A stretch of 64,000 bases of DNA, taken from contig JASKMD010000026.1 of the NCBI GenBank assembly GCA_030144725.1, positions 9,912,616 through 9,976,615 on the forward strand. The letters are read 5' to 3'. The stretch is from Haematococcus lacustris. Taxonomy: Eukaryota > Chlorophyta > Chlorophyceae > Chlamydomonadales > Haematococcaceae. This document shows, in pieces, positions 10,886-19,646 of the stretch (the stretch's first letter is position 1; each line of letters opens with the position of its first letter). Below the pieces are notes generated by a model that had not been told where the DNA came from, did no database searches, and saw only the letters and a list, made by a program, of their open reading frames with translations. The position numbers and the translations under genes were made by a program.

Positions 10886-11209
10886 GGCCAAGCACTTTCG
10901 ATTGAAACCAGCAGCACCAACTGAGCCAGAATAGCACGAACTGAGCCGATAAAGCCGATTAAGCCAATGGCCAAAAAATTGACAGTGCCATGCGCCCAAC
11001 TTGCACAGTTTCAGCTAAGCGTGGCGTGACTCAGTCTCGTGGTGTAATGACATGGCTCGGTAGCATGGCGCACTGCGATGGCCTACTCCGCAGTACTGCG
11101 AGGCTGCCTCCATGGTGCGAACTTTGCTACGGACGCCACGGAGCGCCTCGCCACCCTGCTCTTGTAGGTGGGTCGCTGCTTGTTTGCGCTATCTCAAGTT
11201 TCGACCTGG

Positions 11210-11359
11210 TGGCGGGCGGTGTACTGGGACAAGGCTTCAGCCTAAAACGCGAGTTTCAGCGCGCGCGAGTTACCGCGATAGCCTTCGCTATCCTCCACTA
11301 GGGCGTGGTGCGATGCGCAGGCCTGGCACGGATTGGCATGGCCAATGGCCGGGGTGACC
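11210..11359 (-). repeat. Right terminal inverted repeat
   Basis: Exact reverse complement of 9497-9646. The flank just outside is a 14-bp direct duplication (AGCAGGAGTCAGAC twice). Confidence 0.95.
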
Positions 11360-11428
11360 AGCAGGAGTCAGACAGCAGGAGTCAGACTTGAGGCCAAAAA
11401 ATGGTACCTTGTACTTGTTACCTTAGCC

Positions 11429-14400
11429 TTACAAAGGACGCGGCAGCGCATCCACTACCATATGGGTATGCGTAGACCCAACGCGTCCTTCTTCAATAAG
11501 GTCAACCAGAAGAAGAGTGTGCCACCACCCCGCAACCACCTCCTTCACCCTAGGCTCGTCAGCCTCGCGATTCGTCGGTGAGCCAAGGCCGCCTCGGGCG
11601 CCCTGCGACCCTTCGCCTTTCAGGCTGTTGGGACCCTGCGCGCGCCGTCCCAAACTGACGACGGTCGGCTCGTGCCGGTCCTCCAAATCCCCTTGGCCCA
11701 GCTGACCAAACTGTCCGTAACCGCAGCAAAAGCAAAGACCGGTCTTCGTCAACATCACGGAATGTCGTGCACCGGCGCTAATCTGAACCACCTGCCGGCA
11801 ACCAGTGTAGCATAAAAAACCAGGCATGCAACATCTTGCATGACGCTGCCGATGATCGCTAAGATGATCGTGATGATCATGGGTCATGCGTCATGGATCA
11901 TTGTGGGTTGGTGTGCTAGCTCGCTCAATGCCTCTTACCCCACCCCATCCCGCACCGGCCCGCTTTACCTCTCCCTACCCCACCCCACATCAAATCACAC
12001 CCATCACATTACTCCATGCGGCCAGCATGCAAGCAACCCACATCAGTGATGGCCTCCACCAGGTGGGGTGTGCTGCAGCCCCCCTGTGCATGGCCCAGCC
12101 CCAGCTGGCCGTTGTGGTTCCAGCCCCAGCTGTAGCAGTCGCAGCTGTCTGCAATGCAGCGGCATGCAACAGACATGGGGCCACATGGGGTCACATGGGG
12201 TTAGATGTCGCAGCAGCGACATGCAACAGACACAGGGCCACACTGGGTCAGTGGACCTATAGCGGGGTAGGCAGATGACAGCTCCCTGCTCCCTGCTGCC
12301 TGTCGGCCTGCCTGCCTGCCTGCCAGGGAACATGAGACAGCCCACACTGCCAACTAGCCGTACCCAACATACCAGACAGGGCAGCGGGTGACGTCACGAT
12401 GATCTTTCCACCAACCAGCTGAGCAAGAAGCAGCTGGGCATGCAACAACCCCTGCCCTGTCCCCCTGCCCTGTCCCCCTGCCATGTCCCCCTGCCCTGTC
12501 CCCCTGCCCTGTCCCCCTGCCCTGTCCCCCTGCCCTGTCCCCCTGCCCTGTCCCCCTGCCCTGCCCCCCTGCCCTGCCCCCCTGCCCTGCCCCCCTGCCC
12601 TGCCCCCCTGCCCTGCCCCCCTGCCCTGCCCCCCCTGCCCTGCCTCCTTGCCCCCGCTCCCTTCCTCACCCGTGATCACCATGGTGTGGGCGCTGCCACA
12701 CGCCACCTGGGTGACCCGGAGGCCCTGAAGGCCGCGCACCAGGGCAGGCTGACGCACCTCACCCGCCCTGCCCCCCAGCTCAGGTGCTGAGGCGCTACTG
12801 CTGCTGCTCGGCCCTGCCACACGCAGCAGGGAGCAGTGAGGGGGGAGGACAAGGCGTGAGGGGTGCATTGAGACGTTGAGCACTGGCATTGAGACACCAC
12901 AAGCCACTGTCACCATGGCCATCATCATGACATGGGCATGCAAGCATGATCAGCAACACAGTTCAGTGTTACGGCCTGGGGTTGCCAAAGGAGAGTTAGT
13001 CATGCCTGAAGGTTGTGAGGCACAGCATACCCCAGCCTCTTCAATCAGCCTCACAGAGGACACAGGCAGTGAAGGGCTGAGTCTAGGCGGCTGCACAGCT
13101 GTAGGGCGTAGAGTTCAGAGGTCTACATAGGCGGTGTACCTCAGGCTGGCTGTCAGGCTGGCTGGCTGGGATGCCATCAGGTTGGCTTTGATTTCAGCGC
13201 CAGTGGTGCCAGCAGGAACAATGCCTCACCTGCCCAGCTGCACCCCAGCCCTAGGGCACCCAGCCCATCCCAGCCCCACGCCAACAGCCACCCCTGGGCA
13301 GTGACAGCGCAGCAGTGGCGACCGCCACAAGCCACCTGCACTGCAGCCGGCAGCCACAAGCAGGCAGCAGACCGGGGTCAAGGGGCTGCTGAGGGAGACC
13401 TCTAGTCGGCAGGTCCAGGGATCAAACCCTGGCGCCAAAAGCGGTTGGAGTGATGCATTCTGGATTTTGCAATGTGCCTGCTCGCAAAACAAGCAACGGT
13501 AGGCTAGGTGCACATCTGCCAACTGGCGCTTTGCCTGCAGCTCAAGCTCACATTGGCATTGGCCGCATTGCTGCCCGCTGGGCTGCTGAGAGGCCCCATG
13601 AGGGCACCAGTGTTTTTTTTTTCAAAACAGCCACGCTGATGCTGGTCACGAAGGGTCCAGGACCGTCACATGGCTGGTTACGCAGCTGGTCCCGACTGGT
13701 TACGAAAACCAAACATCGCAGCAATTTTTCAAGCCAAAAGTCATTTTTAATGAATAATTTTCACAAAAAAAACATTTTTCGGTTACGAAGCAGCCGAGGC
13801 CAGCCAACGCAAGGGTCCGTTTGGTAACGAAATCCAGGCCTAGAAAACAGGCTTTTGGTTCCGATCGTTACGTATTACGCAAAAAAAAAATCACTGGAGG
13901 GCACACGCATGCGGTGCAGGCGCTCACACCTCAGTGCTAGTCTGATAGCATGCTACTAGCATGTGCCTGGTAATGCTACTAGCATGTGCCTGGTAATAAT
14001 CGCAACTGCATGGCTGCTCCGCTGGACCCCCAAAACCTCACTTGAGTGATTCTTAACTTTGACAGGGAAGTGCGTGGCAGCAGCACTGGCGCCACTACTG
14101 GTGCCGCATCCGCCTGGCCGCTGCCTAGATCAGCCATGCTACTCGCCATGCTGTCATGCTGCTCAGCAGAACTGCCTGGTTGGAGGCCCTGCTGCTGCTG
14201 TGGTGGCAGCGGGGGCAGGTGTGGTGGGGTGTGGTGTTGCCGCTGATGTGTAGGCTGGCCCAGGTCCCTCTGCCCTTCAGCGCCAGTGGCAGTGGCCTCC
14301 AGAGCAGGGCCAAGAACACACTCCCAGGATCCAGGTACCAGCCCTGCATGGCGCCAACCTTGCATGGGTGCTGGCAGGGTTGCATTTACCGAGGTGTGGT

Positions 14401-15760
14401 GCCAATGGTTATGATCCTGCAGGGTGTGAGGGAAGAGGGCACATCAACCCACACATGCGGGGCATTGCCGGTAGCTGGAGCTTTTGAAGCCAAGCTGCAG
14501 TCTGCCAAGCCACCAAAACTTGCACCTGAGCGATGTTTCGAAGTAGGGTCGAGCTATGAATTCAAGGGTATGAACCTATGCCATGTCACTTCATTTCTTT
14601 CATGTCACTTCGCTGCAGAAAGCAGTTCATTGTCGCCAATACTTTGACAGGGAGTAGATCAAAGTAGAAGTGTTGATAACTATCCCTTAGCACTACGGGG
14701 AAGGTAAAGGGTTTTCAATGAATCACAGCCCAACCCCCCCTTTGATCTAGCAGTCCAAAGTCCTTCTGCTGCTTTCCGTAATGGTGTTGATTCAAGGATG
14801 CCAGATAGCGGATGCTAAGAAGACAGCCACAACTCCTTTGCTGTGTAGGTCGCTCGTCATTGGCCTGAGTCCTGTGTGGGAAAGGAACGCAGGATGTGTG
14901 GAAGGTGTGTGTGGAAGGTGTGTGTGGAAGGGAACAAGGAGACGGGCTTGCAAGGCAGTTGGGTTCAGCGCATGATGATTGCTCATGCTATATGATCATC
15001 AGATGAGGGGACACCACAATATGTCCGTTCTGATGAGGACAAGGATAAGAAATACATCGCCATGAACAGTCATTGCACAACGTACCTGGCTATATGTAAC
15101 TTTTTGTGGAAATGCATTCACCTTTGGTGAGTTGGGATGCTTGCAGCTGGCTGGCTCTTGGTCGTTTGTGGGTGGATGCTGTTTCTGGCCCCTGGCCATG
15201 GATGTGGTTGGGGTTGCGCTGCCAAACACTGCCGCTAGCATCCAATACCAGCTCGTGTATGTCACCTGCGCACTATGATGAATTGCTGCATGAATGGACA
15301 GCTTTTGAAACATGCATGGCATGAACTGGCGAAAGAGCAAGGGCCCAGCGTCCCCCGCCAGCCAGGCGCATCAAGTGTGTCGAGGCTGAGCAGGGCAGTT
15401 GAGCCTACCCAGCTTACCAGCAGCTGTGGAAATGATGTTGGCGGGGCCGCTAGCTCCTGCTTCCCTGGGGGATGCTGGCAGGCTGGTGGTGTCAAGCTGG
15501 CGGCACGTCCAACCTACTGCCCCAGGGCTGCTGTGCAGCATGCTTTGGGTTGATGAAGGAGTCAACACGGTGCGGTGCGACGAGCAGCAGACAGCTGCCG
15601 TACCCCATGCCCTGCCCTGGCTGCAAAGCGCGAGTGCGCAAGGCGATGTCGTGCCAGGACACGCCTCGAGCATTAGTGGCGTAGGGCGAAACGACTGCTG
15701 CACCCCCAAGCTTCCATCTGGAACAGAGCCACAGTAAAGCACACGCAGCTTACGTCCCAT
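11429..15760 (-). CDS. RCC1-repeat (beta-propeller) protein, seven exons
   Basis: Exons 15418-15760, 15122-15265, 14042-14358, 13230-13335, 12670-12786, 12042-12148 and 11429-11791 have GT-AG borders (the exon 3 acceptor, CAAG|GT, is weak). They join in phase to a 498-aa protein starting [19 protein letters not shown]1-type repeats are clear: [37 protein letters not shown] with [32 protein letters not shown] with [14 protein letters not shown], and [17 protein letters not shown] with [22 protein letters not shown]. The C-terminal block [13 protein letters not shown] begins another blade. Several RCC1 repeats build a seven-bladed propeller used for protein or nucleotide-exchange interactions. 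Which member this is cannot be told. The 3' end lies 70 bp from the TIR transposon. A TGTAA overlaps the stop; a donor (TTT|GTAAGG) there leaves open a further exon. Confidence 0.85.
12445..12650 (+). repeat. C-rich minisatellite (CCCCCTGCCCTG)n in an RCC1 gene intron
   Basis: About 17 units of 12-13 bp lie in the intron between exons 5 and 6 of the RCC1 gene. The gene-sense strand reads GGGGG(G)CAGGGCA, which could form G-quadruplexes. The Pro- and Gly-rich ORFs here are repeat artefacts. Confidence 0.9.
13600..13900. other. AT-rich segment inside an RCC1 gene intron
   Basis: Within the 706-bp intron 13336-14041 is a distinctly A/T-rich stretch with T8, A8 and A10 runs and repeated GGTTACGAA-like words. 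No coding potential is visible. It may be an old inserted repeat. Confidence 0.35.
14523..14591 (+). repeat. 70-bp dispersed repeat, copy 1
   Basis: It begins CACCTGAGCGATGTTT and ends ATGAACCTATGCCATGTCAC. It recurs at 24,370-24,440 with a few mismatches and a short indel. Confidence 0.85.
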
Positions 15761-15915
15761 GTGCTGCTGTACAGTTGATGTTGATGAGCTGGGGCTGGGC
15801 AGGGCAGGTGGGGCAGGGTCGGGCAATGCAGCCTTTCTCCTTGGTCACATTTCATGGGCATGTGCAGCACAGTGCGGTTTGTGTTCCCTTCTCTGGCTAC
15901 GTAAAGCCGCACATC
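15761..15915. promoter_or_regulatory. Bidirectional promoter region of the RCC1 gene and RPS26
   Basis: Only 155 bp separate the divergent start codons of the RCC1-repeat gene (15760, minus) and RPS26 (15916, plus). Both 5' UTRs and core promoters must therefore overlap or sit here, unless an untranslated exon lies further away. No TATA box is evident. Confidence 0.55.
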
Positions 15916-16505
15916 ATGAGCAAGAAGCGGAGGAACAACGGACGTGCTAAGCACGGTCGCGGCCATGTCAGGCGCGTCCGCTGCGAGTCCTCCGGAGTGC
16001 TCGTGCCCAAGGACAAGGCCATCAAGCGGTTCATTGTGAGGAACATTGTGGACGCATCAGCTATTCGCGACATTCAGGACTCCTCCGTCTTTGACGGTGA
16101 GGAGCCTGGTCTAACGCAAGCCTGTTTTGAGCTGTTGGCGCCATCTGCTGTTGAGGGCCGACGAGACGGGAGAACCTGGCAGCGGGAAACTTTAGTTGCA
16201 TACTTACCGCCGCAGCAAGCAGCAGTGGTCCAGTGGATTACAGGGAGGGTTAAGCTGTTGCTCCACTATAGGACGTTTAGCCGCTCATGGGTGCCTGTGC
16301 ACGGCGCCGACCTATTTCTGCACCCTCATGCGCTGTTGCAGGCTACGCCTTGCCCAAGATCTACCGCAAGGTGTACTACTCAGTGTCCGCAGCCATTCAC
16401 TCCAAGGTTGTGCGCGTGCGAAGCGTAAAGGACCGAAAGATCCGTGAGCCACCCAAGCGCTTCGTGCGCCCACGCGACGACCAGAAGCCTAAGCCAGCAG
16501 TATAA
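15916..16505 (+). CDS. RPS26: Cytosolic 40S ribosomal protein S26 (eS26), two exons
   Basis: Exons 15916-16096 and 16342-16505 (donor G|GTGAGG, acceptor TTGCAG|GC) join in phase to 114 aa; human eS26 is 115 aa. The start [20 protein letters not shown], the metal-site region [23 protein letters not shown], then [20 protein letters not shown] and [20 protein letters not shown] are the eS26 core. eS26 binds the 3' end of 18S rRNA at the mRNA exit site of the small subunit. In most eukaryotes the second metal-binding half is YCVSCAIH; here it reads YSVSAAIH, so that Cys pair is absent. This is reported for some plants and algae but is worth noting. A TGTAA motif lies at 16863-16867. Confidence 0.97.
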
Positions 16506-17060
16506 GCAGGCAGCCATGGGATGACGAGCCAGCAGCTATGCCAGCAGCAGCCAGCAGCTTGTTGCAGCTCCTCCCTCGACAGCCTCCCAGTTTTAGGGAC
16601 TACTTCACTATGGGAGCATATGTGCAGCTCCATGGGGCTCATACTGTCAAAAGGCCCCGTAGGATGGTTTGCATGCCGTTGACAGTGTGCAGATGGAGTG
16701 CGGGAGGGCAGCTCTGGCAAGCTGGTGTTGTGTGCAGATGGGATGGCACTACAGGTGTACACAGCCAGCCTTTTGCAGCCCTGTACCAACTGGTCTGCCA
16801 ATGCACTTGCATTGCTTTGCGATGGATGGTGACAGGCTTAAAACCTGCTACATGTGCTGACTTGTAAGCTCATGGAAGGCTGCGTGGCAGTAGCAGAAAG
16901 CATCTCTGTGAGGAGCCCTTAGGCATGGTCGCTGCTTTGGGTGTGCCGGTGAGCCAAGGGAGGGCTGCTGCTCACTCAAACTTTGGTTGAACAAACAGTG
17001 ATGCAACCAACTGCTCATGTTGGTATGCGATGCCACTGGCGATGTAAAGGGCGATGACTG
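16506..17060. other. 3' region of RPS26, no gene seen
   Basis: It contains the RPS26 3' UTR and polyadenylation motif and then unremarkable sequence. Short ORFs on both strands show no conserved feature. Confidence 0.5.
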
Positions 17061-17099
17061 CAGTCCAGGTCCACGAAAACTCCATGTAATCGATATGTA

Positions 17100-17861
17100 A
17101 TGGACCTCACTTCCGCCCCACTCCGGTTGCCGGCACTCCGGATGCCAACCTGATGCACACCCCCACACGACCACTCCGCTTGGATAACGGGAAACGAAAG
17201 CGCCCCGTCTCCCCCGCACAGAGTGCAGCTGGTAAGCCGCAAAGCCTGACGGAAGGCTAGGCCCCCCCGAAGCTTACTGACGACGCGACGCAGTGTGCGC
17301 CACGTGACATTGCGACTCCGTGCATCAAATCCTGCCGTGCGTGTGCTGTGCCTTCCCGCGTCTGCAGGCGCCAGTGGTAGTGGGCAGGACCCCCCCTCTC
17401 CCAGCCCAGGCCAAAGCCCCTGCCCAGCCCCCACCCCCGCCCCCTGCCCCTGCCCAGGCCCCCCCCCCCCTCCCCCAGCCCAGGCCCCCCCCGTCCAAGC
17501 CACACCCCCTCCCCCAGCCCAGGCCCCCCCCCTCCCTGCAGCACCTGGCCCAGCCCCACCACCCCAGGCCCCCCCAGGGGGCAGGTGGCTGGACCGGGAC
17601 ACCAACGGGTGCCTGAACTTGCAGCGCATTGGGGAGAGCAGGCAGCGCCCCATAGAGCTATGCCAATGGACGGACCTTGAGGCTCTGCCCCCCATTGGCA
17701 AGGAGTAAAAGCATGGCTACAAGCTGGCCAATTACCGGCTGCCCAAGGGCAGGCAGTGGTTGCACCGGGCTGCAGAGTACCGGCGGGGCATTGATGGCCG
17801 GGCCCGCAACAATGCACAGGGCCTAGTAGTTTACACAGCCTGTCAGCCTTACAAACCATGA
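17100..17861 (+). pseudogene. TnpB/Fanzor-like C-terminal remnant, copy A
   Basis: The plus strand encodes a Pro-rich linker (PAQAPP repeats, ~17379-17582) and then GRWLDRDTNGCLNLQRIGES from 17583. DRDTNGCLNLQRI resembles the RuvC-III block of TnpB/Fanzor proteins (DRDxNxxxNxxR). The frame then hits TAA at 17706-17708. The same frame continues with YKL...LPKGRQWLHRAAEYRRG to TGA 17859-17861, where copy C (38.8-39.1 kb) reads YQQRYKL with no stop, so the TAA is a nonsense mutation. The part upstream of the linker (about 17100-17290) is also interrupted. A dispersed repeat follows directly. Confidence 0.55.
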
Positions 17862-17867
17862 TGCTGT

Positions 17868-18034
17868 TAGTTTTGATGAGGTGCCCAAGTGGTCTGTTTG
17901 GGAAAGTGCCACCAGAGTGGGGTTTGCAGTCATCAAGGGTGCAATCGAGGATGCTACAACTTGTTTGTAGTAGCTGAGTGAGATTACCCACAGTCCAACA
18001 TGTTGTTTCTTGTTGAATGAGTTTTGTTGGCCTG
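17868..18034 (+). repeat. Dispersed Fanzor-end repeat after copy A
   Basis: It starts 7 bp after the stop of the coding remnant. It contains CAGTCATCAAGGGTGCAATC, a perfect hairpin CTACAA-CTTGT-TTGTAG (17954-17970), GAGTGAGATTACCCACAGTC and TTTTGTTGGCCTG. Confidence 0.88.
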
Positions 18035-18156
18035 CTCATGTTGGTATTGTGACAACCCTGAGAAGCAACAAGCTGGCACTGACGCATACCACGCTGCTGA
18101 CTGTCTGCCGAGGCTGGTTAGGCATCAATTGTGACACTTGCTACTAGCATATACAA

Positions 18157-18229
18157 ATGCCCAACATCCACAATTCATCACTTCTTAAGCGGCAAGCTCG
18201 AATGTTCCACCGACAGGGAAAAAAGGTAT
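18157..18229 (+). other. Possible orphan first exon (MPNIHNSSLLKRQARMF...)
   Basis: ATG at 18157 opens 24 codons ending in GACAGGGAAAAAAG followed by GTATGC, a passable splice donor. The peptide is basic and exon-like, but I cannot find a following exon before 18.7 kb. Confidence 0.2.
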
Positions 18230-18564
18230 GCACTATCGCCGAGACACCAAGAGTCACACCAGGTCTGCAATCAAGGTTTTCCCTAGCTAGGATCAGATTA
18301 CCCGTGATTGGGTGCTGCCATGCATGCGCTGCCTTGATGGCCTGGGTCCAGATATGTGGGTGGCTGGTAGGGTATGTTCGCTTACATTAGTTTCGGATCA
18401 TATGAGCTAGTGTGAGCTTCTGGGAGCTGATACACACACCTTTGTTTGTGCACCTTCCTTTGAAGTGCGTTACAGAAAGTCCCGAACCCCTAGAGGGGGA
18501 GGGCGGCCTAGCAGCCTAACGGCTGACGGCTTAAGCAGTGTTAGCCACATCATCATGATATGAG

Positions 18565-18605
18565 CTCATATTAGCTAGTATAAGCTAATTTGGAGCTAAT
18601 ATGAG
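18565..18605. repeat. AT-rich inverted repeat
   Basis: CTCATATTAGCT (18565-18576) and AGCTAATATGAG (18594-18605) form a 12-bp perfect stem around a 17-nt loop. Further ATATGAG words lie on either side. Confidence 0.75.
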
Positions 18606-18681
18606 AACTAATATGAGTTTGGGGGGAAACCACACTAGTGGCTGGGTTGAAGTCGTCCCTGCATCTAGACAGACAAACAAC

Positions 18682-18800
18682 AGTCATTCAACACGGAACA
18701 TGTTCGACGGTGGGTAATCTCACTCAGCTACTTCAATCAAGTTAAAGCGTCCTCGGTCGCACCCTTGATGACTACCAACCCCACACTGGTGGCACTTTCC
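18682..18800 (-). repeat. Dispersed Fanzor-end repeat, subfamily B
   Basis: On the plus strand it contains GGTGGGTAATCTCACTCAGC, a variant hairpin (18731-18747) and GGTCGCACCCTTGATGACTA. It lies 3' of the minus-strand TnpB/Fanzor-like fragment at 18.9-19.2 kb, which is the same relative placement as in copies A, C and D. Confidence 0.82.
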
Positions 18801-18888
18801 CCCTAAATCACTGGGTTGGTCCTGGGCAGGAGCAGGGGAGTCCTGTGCATGGGGGTGCTGGGCTGGGGGAGGGGGGTTGGGCGGCACC

Positions 18889-19236
18889 TCATGGCATCAC
18901 AGCAGGCCCGCACATACATCCCATGCCGCTGGCTCCAGGCTGGGCGCACCAGCCACTGACCACCTGGCCTGCCGGGGGTATCCAGTCTTCGGGCCTTGGC
19001 TGGTAACGTGGCGGATACAGCTCACAAGGCTGGGGGGCATGCACAGAGGAGCTGACACGGCTGGTGTAGAACTCATCCACGATAACCAGCCTGTCAGGCC
19101 TGTCATCCGTGCTGGGACTGCTAGGCTGCTCCACCACCTTGCGAAACCCCTCCCCCACCACATTGGCCTTCCACCCACCTTGGCTGAAGCAGCCAGCTCC
19201 TTGGTCATAGTGCTGGCGTGACACCCACTTGGTCAT
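18889..19236 (-). pseudogene. TnpB/Fanzor-like fragment, copy B (Glu/TS motif region)
   Basis: The minus strand reads VVEQPSSP...DRPDRLVIVDEFYTSRVSSSVHA followed by RPEDWIPPAGQV. The hydrophobic strand ending in DEF-TS parallels the VVLVHGFRTSRVSS block of the 6-kb copy and the 'vDEf.TS..C' region of TnpB-type proteins. Here the Glu is present. No RuvC-I or DRD block is found beside it, so it is a fragment. A 31-bp direct duplication (GGTCATAGTGCTGGCGTGAC...) at 19202-19260 lies at its 5' end. Confidence 0.45.
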
Positions 19237-19311
19237 AGTGCTGGCGTGACACCCACTTCATCCCCTCCACCACCTGGCAGTTTACAACACGCACATCGCT
19301 GGAGAGTGTCC

Positions 19312-19562
19312 AAGGTCCACACTCTCCAGAGTGGAACGTGCTCCTACACTACGGTCAGTGTGTCAGCTCGTCACCAACGGTGGTCAACCCTCTCCACTGC
19401 AATCATCTATGTCTAGCACATCAGCAGACCTTGATTAACACACTATTCCATGCAAACGATGCAGCACACATTCAGGGCTACAGTCATAACGATGCAATAG
19501 CACCATGATCACACTCTCCAGAGTGAGACGTGCTCCTACACTGAGGTCTGTGTATCAGATTG
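19312..19562. repeat. Two copies of a ~55-bp box, 190 bp apart
   Basis: CACTCTCCAGAGTG followed by ACGTGCTCCTACACT and a GTCTGTGT-like end occurs near 19,318-19,370 and again near 19,507-19,560. CACTCT..AGAGTG is itself an inverted repeat. Confidence 0.6.
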
Positions 19563-19646
19563 GTCTGGGCCTGGTGCATTGCTTGCGTCTTGTGGTGGGG
19601 CCTGGGAAGTGGCGGCTGTATCAGTGGCGGGCTGCCCTGCCCCGGG

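Larger units (their letters stand above)
9497..11359 (+). mobile_element. 1.86-kb DNA transposon with perfect 150-bp terminal inverted repeats
   Basis: The first 150 bp (9497-9646, starting GGTCACCCCGGCCATTGG) are the exact reverse complement of the last 150 bp (11210-11359). I compared them base by base and found no mismatch. AGCA flanks both ends (9493-9496 and 11360-11363) and may be a 4-bp target-site duplication. Inside is a two-exon plus-strand ORF (separate entry) and no recognisable DDE transposase. It is either a non-autonomous element or a family whose protein I do not know. Identical TIRs argue for recent movement. Confidence 0.85.

Noticed and set aside
12440..12790. Pro- and Gly-rich ORFs of 80-230 codons across the C-rich minisatellite
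   Set aside because: They arise from the repeat. The splice-consistent RCC1 exons lie on either side.
13405..13440. Second tRNA-like arm (CCAGGGATCAAACCCTGGCG)
   Set aside because: The loop is not a canonical T-loop and no tRNA body is present. It lies in an intron of the RCC1 gene.
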